Positions 1 through 6,691 of a DNA stretch of 64,000 nt are shown here, one piece after another. A model generated the notes under the pieces. It saw only the letters and a program-made list of their open reading frames with translations, was not told the origin of the DNA and did no database searches. The DNA lies in the NCBI RefSeq assembly GCF_013186535.1, contig NZ_JABMCZ010000002.1, positions 1,550,001 to 1,614,000 on the forward strand, in the 5' to 3' direction. Positions within the stretch are counted from its first letter, which is position 1; the number at the start of each line of letters is the position of its first letter. The position numbers were made by a program, and so were the translations under genes. The DNA comes from Nocardia terpenica. GTDB taxonomy: Bacteria; Actinomycetota; Actinomycetes; Mycobacteriales; Mycobacteriaceae.

Positions 1-390
1 CACCGTCAACGGAGCGACACCCCGAGTCCCCGAATCGCTGGCCGGACGCCACCGCGACGGCTCGGTGACCACGTACTCCGGGTTGCGAACCAGCGACAAC
101 CGACGCACCCGATTCCGAGCCTCGGTCTCACGGCGGTCCGCCTCGAACGCCTCCTCCTGCGAGTCGTACTGGGTCAACCCGCCAATGCAGATGTTGCACA
201 GGTGATCGGTCTCGACGTCGAGCAGCTGCGAGCCACCGCACACGCTGCACGGACCCCAAAACGACTCCGCGTGCCGCTTCACACACCCCGCCTTGGCGCA
301 GTTGTGTTCACCGCAATAGATGCACCAACCTGCATAGTTCAGCCGATCCGGGCGAAGCACGTCCGTGGCTGCGATCTTCAGAGCCTGCAC
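1..390 (-). CDS. Cys-rich zinc-ribbon-like protein, C-terminus outside window
   Basis: The frame is open for 130 codons from a GTG at 390 to the window edge, and the SD-like GGAGG lies 5 nt upstream of that GTG. The protein carries eight Cys in pairs: C23xxC26, C31, C36, C48xxC51 and C65xxC68, with His29, His40 and His63 nearby. This spacing suggests two structural zinc sites of ribbon or treble-clef type near the N-terminus, followed by a charged, Arg/Glu-rich stretch. I do not recognise the family. It lies downstream of the GntR gene in the same direction, behind three TCTAGAC operator-like sites, so it is probably repressed by that regulator. The + strand open frame at 202-426 is its shadow. 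Confidence 0.6.
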   Translation of the reverse strand, partial: MQALKIAATDVLRPDRLNYAGWCIYCGEHNCAKAGCVKRHAESFWGPCSVCGGSQLLDVETDHLCNICIGGLTQYDSQEEAFEADRRETEARNRVRRLSLVRNPEYVVTEPSRWRPASDSGTRGVAPLTV

Positions 391-420
391 GATGACCTCC
401 GATTCCTACGCTTCCAACTC

Positions 421-500
421 CTCTAGACAAGATTCAATCTAACGCATTGATACCTAGTCGTCTAGACAAGTTAGAAGACGGTTCGAATCGTTATCTAGAC
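421..500. promoter_or_regulatory. Three TCTAGAC operator-like sites
   Basis: TCTAGAC occurs at 422-428, 461-467 and 494-500 in the 126-bp gap between the GntR gene and the zinc-ribbon gene. The middle copy extends to GTCTAGAC at 460-467, a full match to the GT-N-TA-N-AC operator pattern described for HutC-subfamily GntR proteins. The other two have one changed outer base. This is the expected binding site for the adjacent GntR/UTRA protein and probably controls the gene starting at 390. Confidence 0.5.
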
Positions 501-516
501 ACTGACAAGCAGGGAA

Positions 517-1302
517 CTAGCGAGCGGCGAACTCGTACTCCAACACATACGCGGTCGCGATCTTTACCGTGTCGCACACCTCGACGGCCACGTCATTCAT
601 GTCGTACGCCGTTCTAACCACGGTGATCACAGGTACGCCAGCACCAATCTCAAGCTCACGACGCTCATCAGGGTGAGGCATTCGCGCACCGACCTCTTCC
701 ACGAACCGTGCGAGGAGATGACCTTGTTCTTCGAGCCGCGCATAGATGCCACCCGGACCGGTATCGACCTGTTCGATCTTTGTCCCGGTCGCGAACTCGG
801 CCGGAATGTACGAAGTGGCCAGCTCCACTGGTCGACCATTCGCCAGGTATCGCCGAGCACGAACGACCACTTCGTGATCTGGCCCAACCCGAAGACGTTC
901 AGCAGCAAGCGGATTCGCCTTCTCCCGATGCACCTGAATCCGATCAACGCTAGCCGTGAACCCAGACTTCTCGGCCTCGACGCTAAACGCCGCCTTACCA
1001 TCGGCTCCAGCCCGGTGTTTCCGAGCGAACCGGTCGGACGCCAGACGACGGATAGGCGCTTGCGGCTGTACGAATACACCACGACCATGCTCCGACCGAA
1101 CGAGCCCTTCTCCTCGGAGCTCCTGGACAGCCTGACGAACCGTCATGCGCGCAACACCGAAGTGTTCGATCAGCTCCGCTTCGGATGGCAACTTCTCACC
1201 TGGGCCAATCCGTCCCATGAGGATTGCTTCCCGCAGTAACGACGCAATCTGCCGGAACGGCGGACGATCGTCCGACCGATCTACCGTCCCGAGCGGCAAC
1301 AT
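517..1302 (-). CDS. GntR-family (HutC/UTRA) transcriptional repressor, KorSA-like
   Basis: A 261-residue DNA-binding regulator. The N-terminal winged helix covers roughly residues 10-80 (PPFRQIASLLREAIL, LPSEAELIEHFGVARMTVRQA, GRGVFV). A UTRA ligand-binding domain fills about 95-260, ending with the characteristic VEVCDTVKI...YVLEYEF pattern. I chose the ATG at 1302 because AAGGGG lies 8 nt upstream; the frame stays open to 1440 but that stretch overlaps the operator region. HutC-type members next to a Nudix regulator in actinomycete elements keep conjugation or excision genes silent (pSAM2 KorSA, family knowledge). TCTAGAC-like sites occur on both sides of the gene, suggesting autoregulation. 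The ligand is unknown. Confidence 0.75.
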   Translation of the reverse strand: MLPLGTVDRSDDRPPFRQIASLLREAILMGRIGPGEKLPSEAELIEHFGVARMTVRQAVQELRGEGLVRSEHGRGVFVQPQAPIRRLASDRFARKHRAGADGKAAFSVEAEKSGFTASVDRIQVHREKANPLAAERLRVGPDHEVVVRARRYLANGRPVELATSYIPAEFATGTKIEQVDTGPGGIYARLEEQGHLLARFVEEVGARMPHPDERRELEIGAGVPVITVVRTAYDMNDVAVEVCDTVKIATAYVLEYEFAAR

Positions 1303-1335
1303 GGCATTAGCCCCTTCAGCCTGCATCCACAACAC

Positions 1336-1356
1336 GTCTAGGCCACCTAGTCTAGG
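1336..1356. promoter_or_regulatory. CCTAGTCTAGG operator in the GntR / GntR-Nudix divergent region
   Basis: The palindrome CCTAGtCTAGG lies at 1346-1356 and a second GTCTAGG at 1336-1342, just upstream of the GntR start at 1302 and within the region that separates it from the divergent GntR-Nudix gene. The core CTAG resembles the TCTAGAC sites at 421-500. It is a plausible autoregulatory operator; binding is inferred. Confidence 0.45.
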
Positions 1357-1500
1357 CCAGCAAACCGGAACAGCCCAGTCCAACGCAGATCGTTCACATC
1401 GCATACTGCGTGCTAGTATACGAGTGGTTTGAACGGACAAACAGCAGGTTATTGCCTCCGATGTGAGCTAGCACGCTACCTCAGGAAGGGCTTACTTCTT

Positions 1501-2181
1501 ATGTCGCCAACCCTGAATCGTCCTGATCCTGCTTATATGCAGATCGCGGACCACTTCCGAACACAGATCAAGAGCGGAAAGCTAGCTGACAACGCCAAGC
1601 TGCCGCCCGTCGCTGAGCTGGCCCGGAGCTGGCACGTGGCCAGTGCTACCGCTGCAAAGGCACTGACACAGCTCCGAACCGAGGGATATGTTCGGACCAC
1701 CAATCAAGGGACATTCGTTGCAGTCAACCAGCAGCAGACCACGCCGAAGCACTCCGTCAGCGTCGCAGGTGTTGTGATCGACGATCAGAACCGTGTCCTC
1801 GTGATTCGGCGCGAAGACAACGGGCATTGGGAAGCACCGGGAGGTGTCCTTGAACTGGACGAATCATTCGAGGAAGGTGTTCGGCGAGAAGTGCTGGAGG
1901 AGACGGGAGTCCACGTTCGCGTAGATAGGCTCACCGGCGTTTACAAGAACCTCACCCACGGCATCGTCGCTCTCGTCTTCCGCTGCACCACACAGTATGG
2001 CGAGCCTCATCCAACTAGTGAGGCACGCGAGGTCCGCTGGATGACTCGCGACGAAGTACGCGATGCCATGAACCCCGCCTTCGCAATTCGAGTCCTCGAC
2101 GCCTTCGATACCGACACTCACAGTCGCGCCCATGACGGAGTGAACCTCGTTGCAGTCCAGAACGGTCGACCGCAGCCGTAG
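1501..2181 (+). CDS. GntR winged-helix / Nudix hydrolase fusion protein (Pra-like)
   Basis: A 226-residue fusion. Residues about 8-75 form a GntR-type winged helix (AYMQIADHFRTQI, LPPVAELARSWHVASATAAKAL, GYVRTTNQGTFV). Residues about 85-215 form a Nudix domain with an intact Nudix box at 114-137: a Gly, a Glu in the ELDESFEE turn, and the catalytic REVLEETGV. The ATG at 1501 follows AGGAAGGG by about 11 nt; an in-frame start at 1429 exists but lies in the operator region. In pSAM2-type elements the Nudix protein Pra acts as an activator opposite KorSA (family knowledge). Here the enzyme is fused to its own DNA-binding domain, so a nucleotide-type ligand may control DNA binding. It diverges from the GntR repressor gene. 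Confidence 0.75.
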   Translation: MSPTLNRPDPAYMQIADHFRTQIKSGKLADNAKLPPVAELARSWHVASATAAKALTQLRTEGYVRTTNQGTFVAVNQQQTTPKHSVSVAGVVIDDQNRVLVIRREDNGHWEAPGGVLELDESFEEGVRREVLEETGVHVRVDRLTGVYKNLTHGIVALVFRCTTQYGEPHPTSEAREVRWMTRDEVRDAMNPAFAIRVLDAFDTDTHSRAHDGVNLVAVQNGRPQP

Positions 2182-2858
2182 CCAACTGATCATGGGCTGG
2201 CTCTCCGTCGCGCCCATCCGCCGGACGGAAGTCCCAGCCGCTCTCGTATCGGCGCACTCCTCGCGTCTCACACCGAGGCTCTTGCCGAATTTAGCTATAT
2301 AGGATCAAGGCGGCGCGCTGCGCGCGCCGCGCCACGCAACCGGCCGCACTGCGGCAAGGGCCTCCGCTTCGCTCCGGCCCACCGGAGCGTCGGGCGCGTC
2401 GCGGCCCGCGCATCACACCGAAGATCCTGATAGCTCACTGGCATTCGCCCTCACGCCGACGCAGCGACTACGACGACATCCCGTCTGAGATTCAGCCAGC
2501 GGTTTTGGTTCGTCGATTCCATACGCTGATCTGCTGGGCAGCGGGTCTGCTCAGGAGTTCCCCGCCTTCCTCATGGCCCAATCGTCTCGCTCCAGCCGAA
2601 CGAGTCAAGGACCACCTTCGGTGTCCGCTTCGCGGTGCCTATCGGCATCCTTGACACGCTCGTCTTCCGCTGAGGGCGGCCAGTATGAGGAAGGTGGGGA
2701 GGAGAAGTCAGGGGGTGGCGGATAGACAACCTATCCCCGAAAAGCAGGCAGCGAGAAAGCAGCGAACGGCTTGATACTCGCGAATACGAGAGGGCACGGA
2801 ATGTCAGAAACGGGCAGCTCAGCGATACTGTTTGATATTCCGCGCCACCCCGAAACCG
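2182..2858. other. 677-bp non-coding end of the element
   Basis: I see no convincing gene here. A perfect GC hairpin at 2311-2329 (GGCGCGC, 3-nt loop, GCGCGCC) lies about 130 bp after the Nudix gene and may terminate it. A second imperfect hairpin at about 2369-2388 contains CTCCGCTTCGCTCCG. Near the junction, at about 2735-2845, short repeated motifs occur (GCAGGCAGCGAGAAAGCAGCGA, GATACTCGCGAATACGAG, GATACTGTTTGATATTC) that could be recombinase arm-type sites; this is speculative. Confidence 0.4.
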
Positions 2859-2899
2859 CGTTATCAGCGAAGCGCTCTAACCGCCTGAGCTATAGGCCC
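2859..2899 (-). tRNA. ileT: tRNA-Ile(GAT), 5' half only (truncated at element junction)
   Basis: Read on the minus strand from 2899, the sequence begins GGGCCTATAGCTCAGGCGG and continues through the D-arm, the 5' side of the anticodon stem and the GAT anticodon to about tRNA position 40. It then diverges: there is no matching 3' anticodon stem, no T-arm (no TTCGANTC) and no TAGGCCC acceptor strand. The position downstream of gyrA and the DUF3566 gene is where tRNA-Ile and tRNA-Ala sit in related genomes. I infer that an element recombined within the 5' half of this gene, leaving this half as the right attachment site and a reconstituted tRNA at the far, unseen end. Confidence 0.75.
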
Positions 2900-3003
2900 G
2901 TAGGTGATTCGGGTGGTGACTCCCGAGCCGAGTGCAAAGATTACCCGACCCCAGTGGTATCGACCAAAACGGCTGGTAGGAGGGTTGCGGGTGAGGGGTG
3001 AAC

Positions 3004-3043
3004 GACGGCGGCCGGGCCTCGCGGGGAGCGGGGTCCGGCCGTC
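3004..3043 (-). terminator. GC-rich hairpin after the DUF3566 gene
   Basis: GGCCGG (3010-3015) pairs with CCGGCC (3035-3040), with further imperfect pairing outward (GACGGC against GCCGTC). It lies 15 bp past the stop of the DUF3566 gene on the minus strand. There is no T-run, so this is at best an actinobacterial I-shaped terminator. Confidence 0.35.
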
Positions 3044-3057
3044 GGGGTGTGCGTGGG

Positions 3058-4008
3058 CTAGTCGGGGTCGGCCAGGGTGACCTGGATGCCGCCGACGAGG
3101 TCGGTGCACTGGTTGTAGATGAAGACGCCGACCGTGGACAGGGCGGTGAACAACACCACGTTGATGATGCCGATCACCGCCGCGTAGCCGAAGACGGCGC
3201 CCGCGTCGATCAGGCCGGATCCGGAGGAGCCGTTGTCGGACACCATGTCGGTGAAGGTGCTGTTGAGCCGGTCCCACACACCCATGCCGGACAGCACGAT
3301 GTAGAGGAAGCCGACCGCCAGCATCCACACGAAGAACATGGCCACGCTGATCACCAGCGATACCTTCAGCGTCGACCAGGGGTCGATGTGGCGTAGCTGC
3401 ACGGTCGCCCGCAGCGGCTCACCCGAGGTGACCGACGCGGCCACCGCCGCCGGGGCGGCGAGCGAGACCGCATGCGGCTGTGCGCCGGCGGTTTCGCCGT
3501 GCGGCAGCGGGTGGCGCAGTTCCGACAGGTCCGGCATGTCCTTGACCAGCTCCGGCCGGGCGATGCTGCGGGTCGGGCCGTCGATACCGACCGACTTCAC
3601 CATGGCGGCCTCCTTGCGGGCCGCCTTGGCCGCCAGGTCCGTGGTGGTGCGGGCGTTGGACACCCCGCCGCCCAGGCCCGCCGGGGCGGCCGGCGGGCGG
3701 CCGGTCACCGGCGGCTGGCCGGGGCGATGCAGGTTGGACTGCGGCTCCCGCTGCGGCAGCTGCGACCAGCCCTCCTCGAACCGTGAGCCGCCGCCGGAGT
3801 TGCCGGCGGCCTCCGGCGCCGACTCGGCGGACGCCGCGGGCTCGGCCTGGCCCTTTGCCTCGGGTGTGTCCGACCCTGCGCTCGCCCCGTTGTCGCCCGA
3901 TGCGCCGGGACGCGGAATCGGGCGCGGCGGAATCGGCGACGGTGCGATCCGCTCGGTCACACCGTTCGCGTGGTGCCGCTCGTCATTCGGCTGATTCGGA
4001 GTGGTCAA
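3058..4008 (-). CDS. DUF3566 membrane protein (Rv0007-like)
   Basis: 316 residues. The N-terminal ~200 are Pro/Ala/Gly-rich and predicted disordered. The C-terminal ~110 form the DUF3566 domain, starting about LRHIDPWSTLKVSL, with two hydrophobic segments (ISVAMFFVWMLAVGFLYIVL and AAVIGIINVVLFTALSTVGVFIY). I chose the TTG at 4008: AAGGA lies 6 nt upstream and it follows the gyrA stop by 46 bp; longer frames would overlap gyrA. In mycobacteria the homologue is the third gene of the gyrB-gyrA operon. The function is unclear. The disordered cytoplasmic tail beside a small membrane domain suggests a scaffold role (inference). Confidence 0.85.
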   Translation of the reverse strand: MTTPNQPNDERHHANGVTERIAPSPIPPRPIPRPGASGDNGASAGSDTPEAKGQAEPAASAESAPEAAGNSGGGSRFEEGWSQLPQREPQSNLHRPGQPPVTGRPPAAPAGLGGGVSNARTTTDLAAKAARKEAAMVKSVGIDGPTRSIARPELVKDMPDLSELRHPLPHGETAGAQPHAVSLAAPAAVAASVTSGEPLRATVQLRHIDPWSTLKVSLVISVAMFFVWMLAVGFLYIVLSGMGVWDRLNSTFTDMVSDNGSSGSGLIDAGAVFGYAAVIGIINVVLFTALSTVGVFIYNQCTDLVGGIQVTLADPD

Positions 4009-4054
4009 TGGGAATCCTTCGATCCGTCGTGCCGCCGCTAGTGAGAAATTACTG

Positions 4055-6559
4055 CTACTCGGAACCGCTGGTGTCGTCTTCGCCGGAAACCTGGTCGGGC
4101 TCATCGGCGTTGCGCGCGATCGCAAGCAAAGTATCGCCCTCGCCGAGGTTCATCAATCGCACACCCTTGGTCTGCCGACCCGCCTTACGCACCTGGTTCG
4201 CCGCCGTCCGGATGACACCGCCTCCGGAGGTGATGGCGTAGAGCTCGTCCTCGTCGTCGACGATGAGTGCGCCCACCAGACTGCCACGCTTTTCGTCGTA
4301 CTGAATAGTCAATACACCTTTACCGCCACGACCCTGAGCAGTGTATTCCTCGATGGCCGTGCGCTTCGCATAGCCTCCCGCGGTGGCCACCAGCAGATAG
4401 GTGTCCGAGCGAACCACGTTGAGCGACAACAGCTCGTCGGCGGCGTTGAAACGCATGCCCTGCACGCCGGAGGTGGCGCGGCCCATCGGGCGCAGCACCT
4501 CGTCGTCGGCGGAGAACCGGATCGACTGACCGTGCGCCGACACCAGCAGCAGGTCGTCGTCGGCCGAACACAGTGCCGCGCCGACCAATTCGTCACGATC
4601 GCGCAGATTCACCGCGACGATGCCGCCGGAGCGGTTGGAGTCGAAATCGGTCAGCCGCGACTTCTTCACCAGGCCGTTGCGCGTGGCCAGCACCAGATAC
4701 GGCGCGTCCTCGTAGGACTTGATCTGGATGACCTGGGCGATCTTCTCGTCGGGCTGGAAGGCCAGCAGATTGGCCACGTGCTGGCCCCGCGCGGTGCGGT
4801 TGGCCTCGGGCAGCTCGTACGCCTTGGCCCGGTACACCCGGCCCAGGTTGGTGAAGAACAGCAGCCAGTCGTGGGTCGAGGTGACGAAGAAGTGCTTCAC
4901 CAGATCGTCCTGCTTGAGGCCGGCGCCCTGCACGCCCTTGCCGCCGCGCTTCTGGCTGCGGTACAGGTCGGTCTTGGTGCGCTTGGCGTAGCCGGTCTCG
5001 GTGATGGTGACGACCACGTCCTCGCGGGCGATCAGGTCCTCGTCGTTGACCTCGCCGTCGGCCGCGATGATCCGGGTGCGGCGGTCGTCGCCGTACTTGT
5101 CGACGATCTCCTTCAGCTCGTCGCGGACGATCGCGCGCTGCCGCTCCGGCTTGGCCAGGATGTCCTTCAGATCGGCGATTTCGAGCTCGATCTTGGCCAA
5201 TTCGTCGATGATCTTCTGCCGCTCCAGGGCGGACAGGCGGCGCAGCTGCATGTCCAGGATCGCGGTCGCCTGGATCTCGTCGATGTCGAGCAGGCGCATC
5301 AGGCCGGTGCGCGCGGTCTCGGTGTCGGCCGAGCGCCGGATCAGCGCGATGACCTCGTCCAGGGCGTCGAGCGCCTTGACCAGGCCGCGCAGGATGTGGG
5401 CGCGCTCCTCGGCCTTGCGCAGCCGGTAGCGGGTGCGCCGGACGATGACGTCCAACTGATGGGTGACGTAGAGCCGGATCATCTGGTCCAGCCGCAGCGT
5501 GCGCGGCACGCCGTCGACGATGGACAGCATGTTGGCGCCGAAGCTGGTCTGCAGCTGGGTGTGCTTGTACAGGTTGTTCAGCACGACCTTGGCGATCGCG
5601 TCGCGCTTGACGGTGACCACGATGCGCAGACCGGCACGGTCGGAGGACTCGTCGTGGATGTCCGAGACACCCGCGATCTTGCCGTCGCGGACCTGCTCGG
5701 CGATCGAGTTGATGAAGTTGTCGGTGTTGACCTGGTACGGCAGCTCGGTGATGACGATCGTGGTGCGACCCCGGTTGTCCTCCTCGATCTCGACCACGCC
5801 GCGCATGCGGATGGCGCCGCGCCCGGTCTGGTACGCGTCGTGGATGCCGGAGGTGCCCACGATCATGCCGTAGGTCGGGAAGTCCGGGCCCTTGATCCGC
5901 TCCATGCAGGCGGCGAGGGTGGTCTCCTCGTCGGCCTCGTGGTTCTCGAGCGCCCAGTAGATCGCCTCGGCCACCTCGCGCAGGTTGTGCGGGGGGATGT
6001 TGGTGGCCATGCCGACCGCGATGCCGCCGGACCCGTTCATCAACAGGGCGGGCACGCGGCTGGGGAGAACCACCGGCTCCTGGGAGCGGCCGTCGTAGTT
6101 CGGCGTGAAATCGACGGTCTCCTCGTCGATCTCGCGCAGCATCTCCATCGCCAGCGGGGTGAGACGGCACTCGGTGTAGCGCATGGCGGCGGGGCCGTCG
6201 TTGCCGCGCGAGCCGAAGTTGCCCTGGGGGTCGATCAGCGGGTAGCGCATCGACCAGGGCTGCGCCATGCGGACCAGGGTGTCGTAGATGGCGGTGTCGC
6301 CGTGCGGGTGGTAGTTACCCATCGTCTCGGCGACCGGGCGGGCCGACTTCACATAGCCGCGGTCGGGCCGATACCCGTTGTCGTACATCGCGTACAGGAT
6401 CCGGCGGTGCACCGGCTTGAGGCCGTCGCGCACCTCGGGCAGCGCGCGGCCCACGATCACGCTCATCGCGTAATCGATGTAGCTGTTCTGCATCTCGTGC
6501 TGGATATCGACCGGTTCGATCCGGTCGCCACCGTTGGGAGGCAGTGTGGTCTCGGTCAT
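4055..6559 (-). CDS. gyrA: DNA gyrase subunit A
   Basis: 834 residues, the usual actinobacterial length. It cuts and religates DNA in the A2B2 gyrase that introduces negative supercoils. Visible motifs: the catalytic Tyr128 in AAMRYTE, the winged helix HRRILYAM...GDTAIYDTLVRM, the coiled-coil region around LRGLVKALDALDEVIALI, and the C-terminal pinwheel with the GyrA box QKRGGKG and a second degenerate copy QGRGGKG. The quinolone-resistance region reads H-G-D-T89-A90-I-Y-D93, so the position of E. coli Ser83 (Ala90 in M. tuberculosis) is Thr while the Asp87 equivalent is kept. It lies 132 bp after gyrB, with a palindromic repeat in the gap. Confidence 0.98.
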   Translation of the reverse strand: MTETTLPPNGGDRIEPVDIQHEMQNSYIDYAMSVIVGRALPEVRDGLKPVHRRILYAMYDNGYRPDRGYVKSARPVAETMGNYHPHGDTAIYDTLVRMAQPWSMRYPLIDPQGNFGSRGNDGPAAMRYTECRLTPLAMEMLREIDEETVDFTPNYDGRSQEPVVLPSRVPALLMNGSGGIAVGMATNIPPHNLREVAEAIYWALENHEADEETTLAACMERIKGPDFPTYGMIVGTSGIHDAYQTGRGAIRMRGVVEIEEDNRGRTTIVITELPYQVNTDNFINSIAEQVRDGKIAGVSDIHDESSDRAGLRIVVTVKRDAIAKVVLNNLYKHTQLQTSFGANMLSIVDGVPRTLRLDQMIRLYVTHQLDVIVRRTRYRLRKAEERAHILRGLVKALDALDEVIALIRRSADTETARTGLMRLLDIDEIQATAILDMQLRRLSALERQKIIDELAKIELEIADLKDILAKPERQRAIVRDELKEIVDKYGDDRRTRIIAADGEVNDEDLIAREDVVVTITETGYAKRTKTDLYRSQKRGGKGVQGAGLKQDDLVKHFFVTSTHDWLLFFTNLGRVYRAKAYELPEANRTARGQHVANLLAFQPDEKIAQVIQIKSYEDAPYLVLATRNGLVKKSRLTDFDSNRSGGIVAVNLRDRDELVGAALCSADDDLLLVSAHGQSIRFSADDEVLRPMGRATSGVQGMRFNAADELLSLNVVRSDTYLLVATAGGYAKRTAIEEYTAQGRGGKGVLTIQYDEKRGSLVGALIVDDEDELYAITSGGGVIRTAANQVRKAGRQTKGVRLMNLGEGDTLLAIARNADEPDQVSGEDDTSGSE

Positions 6560-6668
6560 CAGTCAGTCTCCGTACGAAGTCATTTCAGTGGTCATGGGCG
6601 CGCGTCCGGCGCAGCCTTCGTCGTTCGGCGCTTCTGCCCCTCGTTTCCCGGCATGTGCTCTCCGTTTT

Positions 6669-6690
6669 CCCGGCACGCTTTTGGCCGGGA
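6669..6690. repeat. Interspersed palindrome CCCGGCACGCTTTTGGCCGGGA
   Basis: CCCGGC (6669-6674) pairs with GCCGGG (6684-6689) around CACGCTTTTG. The copy ends 2 bp short of the gyrB stop codon, in the gyrB-gyrA gap; a degenerate half copy (TTTCCCGGCATG) lies at 6644-6655. The same element recurs at 47821-47935 and 56455-56477. Confidence 0.7.
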
Positions 6691-6691
6691 C

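Larger units (their letters stand above)
1..2858. mobile_element. End of an integrative element (AICE-like), partial
   Basis: This segment lies between the window edge and a broken tRNA-Ile 5' half. Its codons and intergenic DNA are visibly more AT-rich than the neighbouring gyrA region. It encodes a HutC-type GntR repressor, a divergent GntR-Nudix fusion and a small Cys-rich protein, with clustered TCTAGAC operators. The repressor/Nudix pair recalls the korSA/pra regulatory pair of pSAM2-type actinomycete integrative and conjugative elements (family knowledge). No integrase, excisionase, replication or TraB-like gene is in the window; they would lie to the left. The element identity is an inference from gene types plus the tRNA junction. 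Confidence 0.6.

Noticed and set aside
202..426. A + strand 74-codon gene
   Set aside because: It is antisense to the Cys-rich frame that has an SD, a GTG start and clear CxxC motifs.
2859..2899. A complete tRNA-Ile gene
   Set aside because: The 3' anticodon stem, T-arm and acceptor strand are absent past position 40.
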